Below, piece by piece: positions 1-10,574 of a stretch of DNA of 64,000 nucleotides (position 1 is the stretch's first letter; every line of letters begins with the position of its first letter). A model generated the notes under the pieces. The model was given only the letters and a program-made list of their open reading frames with translations, did no database searches and was not told where the DNA came from. Position numbers and translations under genes: made by a program. Origin of the DNA: Ciborinia camelliae (taxonomy: Eukaryota > Ascomycota > Leotiomycetes > Helotiales > Sclerotiniaceae); NCBI GenBank assembly GCA_025890175.1, contig JANPYM010000004.1, positions 1,371,134-1,435,133 of the forward strand, read 5' to 3'.

Positions 1-923
1 TCTTGATTGCCATGATGAATAAAAGCATCGGGGTGAATGAGTGTGCTTTAAATTACACATATAGTTGAGACTACCCAATCACTGATAATGCCGCCCATGG
101 AAGAGTGATTTAGCAGTGATGACATATATGCTGCGCATGAAGCAAGACACTTCCGCGAATCTATCCAGACTGCATTGATTTCCGGGTCGAATGCTGAAGC
201 TGGAGGTGCCTTGGTGAATTTGTTGGACCTTCTGGCTCCAAGCTTTGGGCTTTATTTTTGGATGACAAGCCTTCAAAAGTATGAAACCAACATGTGATCC
301 GCGCGATAGGTTAGATATATAAGTCACGTATTGAGAGCAGAATAGCATCTGCGCGTTTTGTGATAACCAAGTTTGAGTTTGAAAATGGGTCACGGGGTAC
401 AGGGTCACGAAAATGATAATCTCACGCTTATGTAAGGTGGTTAATCAAACCCCGCTAAAATTCGAACGAGCTGGCAAACGCGTCGAGTCTTCAATCAATC
501 ATGAAAACTTTACGCATCTTATGAAATGAAGTGGAGTGGAGTGGTCAATCCAACTTCTCCTACCAGATCATTTGATCGGCCACCATGATTAATAAGAGTC
601 ATATCTTCTCAAAACATCGTCTTAGAATGATTCTCTATCAAAGTGAAATGCTCACAAGCTAAGTCAGCTGGTCATGAATTGCACCTGACTTTGACTGCTG
701 AACATCACTGCCTCGAGTGTCGCAGATGTCAAAATGATAATATATAGCGGCCTTTTCACACCCACAAGTGGTTGTGCTTGCTATACCAAATTTCATTGCT
801 AGAAAATACTACTCAACATTAACCACCCAGACTGCACTCGTTTTCCTTTGATACCATATCGTCCTTCGTCTAGATATTTGGAGGTCAAAGCAGTGTGCGC
901 GCCTGTGCCCGCGCCTTTGCATA
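1..923. other. intergenic / promoter side of the first gene
   Basis: No protein-like reading frame with recognisable features is visible. The only long frame, on the minus strand at 79-408, has no motif and is probably chance. A TATA-like stretch lies near 737-747, about 180 bp upstream of the start codon at 924. Confidence 0.5.
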
Positions 924-1785
924 ATGCCTCACTATCGCAGAAAATCAACATTATCGAGAGAAACATCGTCTAGCTCCTCTGAGTCTTCACGATCATCTAC
1001 CAATCGAAAGAGGTCACATAAATCGTCCCGCCATACTCGCTCTCATCGAAATCATACGCGAGATTGGGAGGACAGAATCAGAAAGGATGCCGAAGGGTTG
1101 TCTGGTGCAGTGGAGGGGGTGAAATTTGGGACGCACATTTACAAAACGGTCGAGAAACTCGAGAATCCTGTAAAGAAGCTCGGAAAACTTGTTCTCTGGA
1201 GTGCCCCGTTGATACTTGCAGGACTTGAGGTACGACATGAATGGCACCATCACGCACACAAGAGAAGGATGATGGAGAAGGAGTATGAGAAGGCACATTT
1301 GGAGATACAACTGCAATTGGGCAGAGATGGGAAGAAAGACAGTATTACACTTGAGGGGACGAAAACTCAAGAACCAGCGAAGGAAAAAGACAGAGAGGTC
1401 CTAGAATCTCCAGCTGATGAGGTACATATCCTTCCTTATCCTTCACAAGCTGAGCGTCGGAACGATCGCTCAAGACAATATCCTTCCCGACGAGATCTTG
1501 AAGGGTGCCAACCGTACTTGTTACCCCCCCTGGTTCCTGAAATGCCTGAAATACTGGCTCGAGATGGATGTGAAAATAGACGACCAAGAATTCGTGTCAA
1601 ACCACCAGGCTCTCGAGGGGTCAGCTTCCCACGAGTTCGATCATGGTCCGAATCTATTTACGAATATAGGAGATGGTAGGGGGATGGCGGAGAACAAGTC
1701 ACGTTTGCATGCATATCATATCCGTTCATATATAGACTTCATTGATGTTTCATTCGCAGGTGCAAGGTGGATGAACTTTGGATAG
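924..1785 (+). CDS. unknown basic, serine/arginine-rich protein, spliced
   Basis: I do not recognise this gene. The protein starts at 924 with an SR/RH-rich basic N-terminus, then about 25 residues predicted to be amphipathic, a short hydrophobic stretch near residues 90-102 (LVLWSAPLILAGLEV), a histidine/lysine cluster, and an acidic-basic charged tail. An uninterrupted frame runs to 1679. After about 1450, however, another frame looks more protein-like (reading LSVGTIAQDNILPDEI and on to a stop at 1785). I therefore infer an intron ending at 1449 (donor near 1398) or one from 1422 to 1494; both keep the frame. A second candidate intron is 1676-1759 (84 bp, in-frame). The exact splice sites are unresolved from sequence alone. 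The product could be a small membrane-associated or nuclear protein, but no function is assigned. Confidence 0.55.
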
Positions 1786-2177
1786 CTGTCGACATTCAAG
1801 GTCTAGATTCACTTCAATTTACATGTTCAAAGATGGCTTTGGTCGCACCGTTCTCACGTTTCTTGCACACTAGATGATGGAATATATGATTATACGTTTC
1901 TTGCTTTGGAGCTAGGAATAAAGCATCCTTTTTCTGCCATATGTTGATGACTGCTTCGATTATAACCATATGACAAAAGAATGTGTAGGGGTGGAATTGG
2001 TTCATTCTCGAATATTATGGACACGATATGTGCTAATCCTAATGTTGTGTGCGCCAACCTCCCAGCCAACGAATGCTTCATGATATTTATCTTTTCTTTT
2101 CCAGATATGCTCATAATTTTCAATCTCCTGGCAGTCCAGTGTGTTCCCGATGGAGAGCAAATTTAATTCCAATAAAA
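1786..2177. other. intergenic, convergent 3' ends
   Basis: AT-rich spacer between the plus-strand gene ending at 1785 and the minus-strand transporter remnant ending at 2178. Overlapping short frames on both strands have no motif. Confidence 0.4.
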
Positions 2178-2910
2178 CTATTTCGTATGTAAACTGACTT
2201 GCTTCTTTCTCCATATTAGACTTACAGCCAATACCTGCACGCCCGCGACTGCAATTATGATCCAATTTTCTTGCCGAAAGGCTTTACCGAAAACGTTCCG
2301 TACTTTATGTTGGACATTGGAATCGAGCATGTTCAGGAGGTCAAGATTTTGTTGCAATGAAGAGATCTGTGATGGGGATAATAAAGAGCCCAGCGAGTTG
2401 GTTAGGTAAGAATTAAGGACGCTCGATGCAATGGCAATTCCGATGGCTGAGCCCATCATACGTGCTTGAATCATTGATGGGGTACTGACAGCTTACAAGT
2501 AATGTGTTAGCAAATATTTCTATACAAAAAACGGTGATGTCACCGGCAGGCAATGGGTCCTTACCAATATCCTTAGCTTCAATACAATGTGGCGTTGCAA
2601 GCATCACCAGACTATTGGAAACACCACCACCTAATGCTATGAGTATTTCGAAAACATACATTCCCGCTAACATCCCTCCGCCAACTGGTACCATATCTAA
2701 CAGACCTAGTCTGAAACAAACAGTAGCATTGTCATTCAGGCTCTATTCTCAACGAAACGCCATGGGAACAATTCTTCTTGCTCACCTGCCCTCCTGCTCA
2801 AATATCTTTCCCACAAAACAAAGAAACCAGGAGAATGATGTAGAGGCCTCGAACAGAGCGGTTACAAGTAAGGACGAAGCCGCAAGCAAGAGATGCGTCC
2901 GTGTAAATAT
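2178..2910 (-). pseudogene. remnant of a DHA2-type MFS transporter
   Basis: Minus-strand exons read as parts of a 14-helix drug:H+ antiporter-2 major facilitator. One piece is around 2786-2910 (helix-7-like, reading LLVTALFEASTSFSW). Another covers 2565-2710 and a third 2178-2491. Together the last two read as the C-terminal helices, including an AVSTPSM...MMGSAIG stretch, a family-typical helix, and the SLLSPSQISSL loop before the last membrane segment. Inferred introns are 2711-2785 and 2492-2564 (73 bp; the acceptor TAAG restores a family-like junction). A stop codon at 2911-2913 closes the frame upstream. The neighbouring PLP-enzyme gene ends at 3015, so there is no room for the missing N-terminal half. 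The middle helices (about 8-10) are also absent between the two parts. I infer a truncated, internally deleted gene; a short expressed protein is possible but could not be a whole transporter. Confidence 0.72.
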
Positions 2911-3014
2911 TTACAATGTCAATTTTCAACTTGAGCGTTGGCACATCATGAACACGAATACTACCAGAGACCAATGACTCAATAAAAAGTGAAATAAGTT
3001 CATTGTCGATCTAT

Positions 3015-4695
3015 CTAGCGATCTTCGGTTTTAACTCCACTAAAAGTTTGTTGAAAGTCATCATGATCCTCTTCGAAGCCTAGAGTGTGTCCAATCCTCC
3101 ACAAGCCATCCAGCAACTCTTTCTCGTGAATCGAGAACGATAAACGAATCCAACCAACTTCTCCATCGATACCCCCAAAGTTCTTCCCTGGAATGACCAA
3201 AACACCCGCATCAAACAATTGTTTTACAACCGCAGCTTCATCATCCCAATTCTGTGCATTCTTGGCCAATTTTGCAAAGATATGGAATCCGGCATGGGTG
3301 GGAATATACTCAATGCCCCACTTATCGAGAGCTTTGGTGAGCCATCCATAGTTGCGAGTGAGTTGATGTTTAAAGGAGTTAATTATGGAGGGAAGCTGAG
3401 GGGAGTTGAAAAGAGCTGTTACACAGAGGTTGTTGAGAGTAGAAGTCTGCATGTAATTTGAGATCCAACTGCCTTCAAGAACAGGACGATTGCGTGGTGA
3501 AACGAGGCATGCCTGATACCTTGTTAGCAAACAACAATATATATTAAGATGGGGAAAACCATGAAGGAAGCCGACAGTGAGAGCCGGCGAGAAGCAACAT
3601 CAAAATGATGTTTTTTTTGCATTCACTTACCATTCTTAGACCTGGCGCTCCCCAGTCCTTGCTCAAGCTGTAGATCACATGTACACGGCTTGGATCCATA
3701 GGGCTTTCTTTATCATCACCAACAAGTGAGAGTGCAGAAGTAAACTGGCCGGCTTCTTCTGTCCTAAAGGCAGACATGGCAAATATCTCATCGGATATGT
3801 AATGAATGTCCTTCTCTTTACAAAAGACCATCAGTTCACGAATCACCGATGCTGGATAGCAGTGTCCAGTTGGATTGTGTGGATTAGCCATGAGCAATGC
3901 TTTGATACGTTTGGAGTCTTGAGCATTGGAATATGCTTCCTTTACCGCAGCGACAATGTCGATCGATGTAGTAGAACGCCATGGTATATCTTTTGTGGTG
4001 GCAATATTGACATTGACGCGAAACTTGGTGAAGGGTACGTATCCAGCTAGTTCTTGTTAGCTTGGTCCGCGTGCAGAAAGGGAGAGTAGAGATGGACTTC
4101 AGAAGAAAGTCATGAAGCACGAAAAGAAGAAGCTTACCCCAGAAAGGTGACGGTAAGATAATGGTATCACCTTCATCACAGATGGCATATAATAGACCGT
4201 CTAAGCAGGTACTTGCACCCGAGAATGTGACTACATGATCTGGTTCGATAGGAATGGACGGGGAGAAAAGTTGGTTGAAAAAAGAAGCGAAGGCAGATAG
4301 TACTGGTTCTGGCCCGCCTACTCCAAGAGGATAGTTGAGGTCCTTCGTACCATTAGTAATTGCTTTAAATGCTATACATCAAGCCTAATACAACAATTTC
4401 GAGCAAACCATAGCTTTGGGTCTTAATGGCTACAGACAAGGTCTATTGGACAAATGAGACGTTAGAAATCTCAAACACTGCATACCTTTTCAAGGATATC
4501 ATTAAGAGCCTCCTTAAAAATAGGAATCAATGGCTCGCGAATAAGCCAGTTTTCACCAACTGCCATATCCACATCAACTTTGGACCCAACAACAAAGTTT
4601 TTGTCAACATTTTTGAGCACAGGTAGAAATGCTGCTACTTTGGGGCGGGAGCGTGCAGAGAGGCCACTATCCTCAATAGAAACAGAATCAACCAT
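3015..4695 (-). CDS. ACC-synthase-like PLP-dependent aminotransferase (class I/II fold)
   Basis: The protein belongs to the fold-type I aminotransferases and most resembles fungal 1-aminocyclopropane-1-carboxylate synthase-like enzymes, which use pyridoxal phosphate on amino-acid substrates. The start chosen is the ATG at 4695 (MVDSVSIED); an upstream in-frame ATG at 4731 also exists. Four exons can be followed: N-terminus with an IGVGENWL-like region (here MAVGENWL), then YPLGVGGPEP, then ANPHNPTGHCYP with the PLP-ring binding Asn, then YISDEIFAMS with the Asp/Tyr pair. The PLP lysine is in SLSKDWGAPGLR, and the C-terminal domain carries the SFSIHE segment near an Arg that would bind the carboxylate. 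Introns start at GTATGC after 4490, at GTAAGC near 4138, and at GTAAGT near 3631. Length, about 460 residues, is normal and no break is seen. True substrate unknown; fungal members are not all ethylene-precursor enzymes. It sits between two damaged MFS genes. Confidence 0.85.
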
Positions 4696-4731
4696 TTTGA
4701 AATGAGAATGGGATTGTATGAGATTGAACAA

Positions 4732-5498
4732 AAGTATTGGCGGGGGTGGAACGGGGATGGCGTTAAGTAGCTTGTAAAGAAAAGGAGCAGCTGTTGGAGT
4801 GCGGCACAGCCTTTTGGTACTTACCGAATATTCCCGTGGACAATCAAAATAATAACACCGGTGATAATCTTTAATGGGGGTGGGAATAATGTTACTTTAA
4901 AAGTACCAATCGTTTGGAACTGTTTGATATAGAATGACTTGCATTTACGGTTCATTTTCCCCGTCTTGGCAAGTGCTTAGTTGAAGGTTGTGCGACTCAT
5001 GGTTCAATGTGTCTATATTAGGTTATTGTACAGGCCCTGCGTAATAGTAAAAATGACTAAACTGATATAGCGGGGCTATCTCCCATCAGTCAAACATCTT
5101 TAGAGGTCCAACTATTGGTTTGTTTTGGATCAAATATATGCAGAAAAGATGTGAACCTCGTTTATGCATACCTAGGTACTAGGTTAATGGTGGCACAGTC
5201 TGAACGTCGGAAAAAAGGAGCCCCTGGACCTATCATGTATATGACTAGGGGTTAAGTTTACAACCTATAGATCTAGCAACCACAGAAAAGAATTTAGATA
5301 CATGTGTAACAAAGATTCTGAAGTATCTCACGAAAATTTAGAACAAGATGTGATCTCTAATCTTTTCCTGCTTGAAATATTTTATTTTATTTGTATTTTA
5401 TATCTATTCAGCTATTCTGGGCTGTATTTGAATTGTCATTGGAGATTGTAGTTTCAGATAGTATAATTCCTATAATTTTATACAAAAATGTTAAACAT
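4732..5498. other. intergenic, no gene seen
   Basis: AT-rich region upstream of the PLP-enzyme gene. No coding-like frame. It runs into the first hairpin repeat. Confidence 0.5.
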
Positions 5499-5582
5499 AT
5501 TGTATTGTTATAACTCGAAAGCTAAGTTCTATAGAATCTCCAATTCCATAGAACTTAGCTTGATAATCATTTTATAACAACA
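5499..5582. repeat. hairpin repeat, copy A (MITE-like)
   Basis: Short inverted-repeat element. The ends are related as ATTGTATTGTTATAA and the reverse of TTATAACAACAA. The centre is a near-perfect palindrome made of GCTAAGTTCTATAGA and its complement TCCATAGAACTTAGC separated by a few bases. The same blocks recur at 5927, 30923, 31454 and 35759. No coding capacity, so non-autonomous mobile DNA is the best guess. Confidence 0.7.
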
Positions 5583-5926
5583 AAAAATATATATCCCTTT
5601 CACACTTAGTATTTTATCACTCCCGTGAATGAGAGATCTCACGTTCCCCAAATTCCCAATGAAGGTCGATACATCCACGTTTTCGCAATAATATGTAGCC
5701 AGCAATCAAAAATTGATAGTCTGGAAAACTCCAGGACTGGCTGGCCATTGTAGCGACATGCCAATCAATGGGTATATCAACTCATAGCATAGATGGGAAC
5801 TTTGATCACGATGATACACTTGTAAGCCCTTTTTGTACACTTTGAAACTTCACGATATGATATATTACAAGTACCCGAGTAAAGCAATGAGATGAGATAA
5901 TTTAAACAATATGAATAGAAGATTGG

Positions 5927-6030
5927 ATTGTGTTGTTATAAAAGGATTCTATGTACACTAGCTTAATCATCGAGCTAAGTTCTATCGGAGATTCCATAGA
6001 ACTTAGCTCTCTAGTCACAACAATACAATA
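5927..6030. repeat. hairpin repeat, copy B (longest, best-preserved copy)
   Basis: About 104 bp. Left end ATTGTGTTGTTATAA pairs with right end CACAACAATACAAT. Inside are the block TGTACACTAGCTTAATCATC and the palindrome GAGCTAAGTTCTATCGGAGA / TTCCATAGAACTTAGCTC. It shares the CACTAGCTTA block with the copy at 31454 and the palindrome with the copy at 5499, so it links all members of the family. It lies 74 bp from the solo LTR. Confidence 0.75.
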
Positions 6031-6099
6031 TAATCAACAGATTGTTTGCGATTTTTGCAAATTGGGAAAGGATTCAATGAATCCGTGTGCCCACTGTTG

Positions 6100-6104
6100 G
6101 TCTC
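6100..6104. repeat. left target-site duplication of solo LTR
   Basis: GTCTC directly before the LTR start; the identical GTCTC directly follows the LTR end at 6325-6329. Confidence 0.85.
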
Positions 6105-6324
6105 TGTTGGGAAAATCATGTGACCTACACGTGACTATCACGTGCTGTTCGACTGTATGCGCTAGGCGTCGCGAACCTACTAGAACGCCTAGTGCGTTCT
6201 AGTACGGCACTAGGCCTCTATATAATGATCTACTCTAGTATAGATTAATCAATCAGAACATCATCAACATACAACTGTATAGCCTAAAAGTACTTTACAC
6301 TTTGAAACCACGTTGATACCAACA
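6105..6324. mobile_element. solo LTR of an LTR retrotransposon, 220 bp
   Basis: Begins TGTTGG and ends CCAACA, a perfect 6-bp terminal inverted repeat with the canonical TG...CA ends. It is flanked by the 5-bp direct repeat GTCTC on both sides, which is the mark of retroviral-type integration. Internally it has two CACGTG-like motifs (near 6129 and 6140), a palindromic GCCTAGTGC region, and a TATA box (CTATATAATG near 6218) placed as in an LTR promoter. The short length suggests a Copia-type element, but family assignment is inference. No internal gag/pol sequence adjoins it, so the element was lost by recombination between LTRs. Confidence 0.88.
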
Positions 6325-6329
6325 GTCTC
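6325..6329. repeat. right target-site duplication of solo LTR
   Basis: GTCTC immediately after the terminal CCAACA, identical to 6100-6104. Confidence 0.85.
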
Positions 6330-6333
6330 CAAA

Positions 6334-6528
6334 TCATACAGCACCAAGCTTTGCTCTCTCAACCAAACTAGAGAGTGAAGTAATGTGTGCTGGGAGTTTA
6401 ATAATGTTTAATATCATTGGAGATCGGAACTCCTCTAGAGAAAACAAAAACGACCTTAGAAAGTATTGGCACGAGGTGATTGTGAATCCACTTGTAGTTC
6501 TACCCCCATCAATCTTTATTGATCCCAC
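6334..6528 (-). other. unassigned open frame between LTR and transporter gene
   Basis: A 64-residue minus-strand frame lies between the solo LTR and the 3' end of the transporter. Its codons look fairly ordinary and it contains short hydrophobic stretches, but I recognise no family. It may be a gene fragment left at the insertion site or chance. Confidence 0.2.
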
Positions 6529-6597
6529 ACCTCCCAGCGTACTCTATGCTATTTTAATCCCAAAATTCTAGAACCAACCCATAAATTTATCATTACT

Positions 6598-9077
6598 TCA
6601 AAGATGATGCTGCTTAACACAACAAGCGGCAATCAATGCTACAATGGCCGCAAACACAGATACCGCTATCAATTCTTGGTTAGTTATTCTAAAAACACAA
6701 AGTCTGCGAGAAAGACTTTACATGCCATGGGTATAAGACAAACAATTCACATAGACACTCGTTACCACTTCTCCCAATTCTCCTTCTAAGCTGCGCACGT
6801 ATTCGATGTCTGAAAGTGCTCGTTTGATGATCTAGGATGCACCGGCTCGAGTTAATCATTGGAATCTATAAGCACCAAGCTCCCATATTTTGCACCATCA
6901 CAAAGGAGACCAGAGAAGCCACTCACCCTCTCGCGTCCCTCCCACCCCTCTAATGCCACTCTCAACCCTTTCTGCAAACCACCCTCCATAACACTCCCCG
7001 CTACACTCCCAGCTACACTCCCCGCTACACTCAAACCCACGACTGTCCCCACATTTGCACTCAAGAACAATCCACTACTAGCAATTGCCAATTCTTCTTG
7101 TTCAACTCCTGCTGTAAGGCCGATGAATGTAGCTGAAAGCGCTATTCCATTACCGAAACCACCGGGGATGATATAGAGGGATTCAAGAAAAGATGTGTGG
7201 CCGTGCCAGCGGAGGAGAAGGAGTGTGTATGCGGTTGTAGAGGAGAAAGCACCGAGAAGAAGAATGGGTTTATAGGTGCCAGTTCTGGAGTTGGCATTAG
7301 CAAGGGGATTGCAGGGGGTTTGTGGAGGGAAGGTCTAGATTTTGTACTTATGAATGACATATACGTCAAGAAGTCCTCCTACCGCGTTTCCAATAACAGA
7401 GGGCATTAAATGAGCACCAGCTGTGGTGAGAGTTGCGTGGTCGGTGATTTGGAAGTATATCGGAACTAGCATCATCATCTAGCAAGTATCGTTAGTCACT
7501 CATCTTTAGCGAACATGAAGAAACTACATACCGCCATCTGAGCGCCAGATTGAAATCCAAGATTAATATAGTAAGCACATCCCTATTTCTTAACAACCTC
7601 AGTGGGAAGATTGGCTCTTTCGCCCAGAATCCTTCAACTAGAAAGAATAAACTTCCAGTAGCAACTGATACGCCTAATAATGATAGCAGTTTGATATCAA
7701 TCCAAGGCGTTCTATGACCACCGAGATCGAGGACTACGAGCCCGCAAACAATGGAGACGGAAAGGAAAATCGAGCCTAGGAAATCGATGCGACACAATTT
7801 CGATAAGTGCGATTGTTTGTTGCTAACTTGTTGGGGGCAAATTTCAAGTTTCCAAATTACTAGCATTAAAGCTAGGATGGTTGGAGGACATTGGCCTAAG
7901 AATGACCTGAAGAATAAACGTGTGAGAACATAATCTATCACGGGTTGTTTAGTGATTTTACCATCGCCATCCAATAGTATCAGTCAAGAAGCCTCCAATA
8001 GGTCCACCCAAAGATCTTCCAGTCGTAGCTGCAATATTGACATAGCTTCTCCATTTAGCGACTTCTCTAATTGGGACCATATCTTGTGGACATGGGTTAG
8101 CTTGTTTCATACGGAGATCTGGACAACATACCTGCGATGACAATCGATACTAAACAATTGATGCCAGCACCACCAATACCTGCAACTAATCGGCCTACCA
8201 CTACGGCAGGGAGATTCCATCCTAGTCCACTATGATATTGATTAGCTAACCACAAACAATCTGCGAGACAATATCTTGGAAAGAAGATAGCAGTCATTCA
8301 TATGGTAGCTTGTGCAATGCGACATTGTATTACGTCCTTCCGCACTGGCAACCCTGCTATCCACCACATTTTAATTTACTTGCCCCCAAATAAACACACA
8401 TTCAAGAGTCTTCTGATAGGCAAACGAACATACCATATTGCACAACCCACAGCAAAAAACACATAAGAAGCCAAAATCGTAATCTTCTTCCCATAAATAT
8501 CACTTAGTTTCCCATACTGGACACTAATCAGCCAAGCCAGTGTACTTTCTCAAACTGCATCTATGTCACATACCAAAGATTGAGTGGCGCACATGGCCAA
8601 TGTATACGAAGAAATCAACCATCCTGCATTTCCCAGATCATTGAACTCGCTACTGATTGTTCCACTTGTAGCAAGAACTAATGATCCATCTGCATTTGCG
8701 ATAAAAACGCCTAGAAATTGTATGTGATTAGACTTGTTAATCCCAGAAAGCGAGAAAGCTAATGGGAAGAAATTTTGGTGTCGAGATCCCCTATGTACTC
8801 CGTAGGAAGTTGAATTACTGTGCCGAGGAGAAGAATTGAAATTACGCCTGCTATATTACGCGAATAGTCAGGGTGATGGATCGACTAGGGGTATCTTGCA
8901 CGGCGGGGATTGTTCAGCGCCGTTATATTTCGTGAATACTGAACTTTTCACGTCCGAAAGGAGAGGTGTACATTCATCATCGGTTGACTTCCGAGGCATT
9001 TCATTGGCGGAAATTGGCATGCTTAACGAGAGAGGGGCTTCTGAAGTGATGATGACGTTAGGGAAAGAATGGCGCAA
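6598..9077 (-). pseudogene. vacuolar-type MFS amino-acid/drug transporter gene with apparent frameshift
   Basis: Multi-exon major facilitator, DHA2 group, closest in appearance to fungal vacuolar basic amino-acid transporters (Vba/Fnx type), which load amino acids into the vacuole. The start is taken at 9077. The N-terminus carries an acidic dileucine sorting signal, DDECTPLL. Recognisable stretches in order are FIANADGSLVLATS, YGKLSDIYGKK (the helix 2-3 loop motif), GRLVAGIGGAG, WRSYVNIAATTGRSLGGPIG, EPIFPLRLLRNRDVLT, INLGFQSGAQMA, MMMLVPIYFQIT, KPILLLGAFSSTTAY, SLYIIPGGFGNG, and a C-terminal exon ending KQHHL at 6598. Nearly all introns (for example GTATGT donors) join neatly. Between RNRDVLT and YINLGFQ, however, the frame shifts near 7570 with no intron, consistent with loss of about 4 bp. 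One early junction also requires a non-GT donor. I infer a recent pseudogene, or a sequence error; otherwise the gene would be intact. Confidence 0.75.
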
Positions 9078-10574
9078 TCTTTAATTTACGAAAAAGAGAG
9101 GGTTCCTGTGGGACCTATATAGTAGATGACATCCCACAGTCCTTTATGTATGAAAGGCAAAGTTATCGAAGAAATTGTTACTCCAATTATTTTCAAACCT
9201 TCGTCCATATCAATAAATGGAGTCAAAAACAGGGGAATATCTCTATCGCTTGGGTATAAAGTATTCCTCGTGCAGATTTCCTCAAATGGTATGAAAACTC
9301 GCTGAAGTTTTGGGACTGTCACATTAAACAGGCATTGATATGAAGGAATATTTCGACAAAGAGGACTCTGGCCAGTTTTCAAATATGATCACCAATCGGT
9401 AGATATTTTATCTCCGGGAAAGATCGACTCCGGAATAAAAATAAATCTATTTGTGAAAGATTAATACTCCGCCGGGGGGTTGTTTCGCTGAGTTTAAACC
9501 CCGCAGTATGCAGCAAGACGACTAGGACGACTTCTTATCTGACCCGTCGCTCGTTTATTGCTGGTTATGCATGCATGAGAAACGATGCACTGCCTTATCT
9601 TCTTCAACTATGGTATTGCCGGCGCATTTTCGCACTCAATGATAAAAGAGCAGGAATACAAATGTTTGGAACATCGATGACTTCAACGACATCTATGGGG
9701 AAAAATGTTGTGCAGAGGAATTGGGCTTTGCTACGAGATCCGCGAAGTCTAAACGCTTATCTCAAAGATGGCTTTCATCACTTCCATGAACAAATCTGCA
9801 TAGGAATACTGGAACATTAGCCTGATAGGCATTGCCCGTGGCCATCCTTTCTGACTGAACAGACATCTTCGTGGGGGGCTGGACCAATATGGCTATTTTA
9901 TGCACGAGGGTAGCATTCTGCTGAATCAACATGACATGAGATCGACTATAGCCTAACGAATTTGATAACGGAACCAACCGCATGAAAGGATATTTTGTCA
10001 CGCGTGGTTCGAAATCCGCGAAAGACTTGAATGAAGGATAGGGAGACAGTTACGTATTGAATTTGAACTGAGTGATATAACAGTAAGGCGCGAAGGTAGA
10101 TTTGGCTGTCTTGGCATGTTACTTCATGGCCTGTTGCTCGTCGAAGGTGGCAGGATTATTATAGCTATAGGGTGTGATCCGATTATATAGAAAAGAAACT
10201 TTGCAACTTTACCACGGGACCCTTAAATATTCAACACCGCATACATGCAATGCCTGCGATGGTGAATTTGGGCAAAATTCCGAGCCTGATGCGTACAATC
10301 TTCGGACAATATAGACTTGGAAAAGTTGATACGTTGGCTTGTAATATTCAAAGACCAGGACTCCATCGTTCGGTTCGATAGCCATTTTGGTTGTTCCATT
10401 ACCAAAAAGAAAAAATAATATGGATCATTGAAAGATTAACGATTTTATTGTGCCCCCCTTAACATTTAACGTTTCCAGGAACCCTTCCTCCCAAAAACAT
10501 CCAAGAACTCCTTGTTTAGCCCTTGTGTGATCCTTATGCAACGCCGGTCCATGCAAAAAAAGCCCGTGGTATAT
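9078..10574. other. intergenic, about 1.5 kb without a gene
   Basis: Holds the presumed promoter of the transporter and the 3' flank of the WW-domain gene. Several 60-100 residue frames on both strands show no motif or codon regularity. A local palindrome-like CTCCGG pair lies near 9410-9432. Nothing else supported. Confidence 0.45.

Noticed and set aside
1422..1449. 28-bp GT-AG segment in the first gene as an intron
   Set aside because: It would join the frames correctly but is well below the usual minimum intron length in filamentous fungi; longer alternatives with the same phase exist.
5951..6202. 83-residue plus-strand frame
   Set aside because: It runs through hairpin copy B and into the solo LTR, so it is repeat sequence and not a gene.
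10000..10020. GGTTCGAAATCC, resembling a tRNA T-loop
   Set aside because: The loop has one extra base and no cloverleaf can be built around it.
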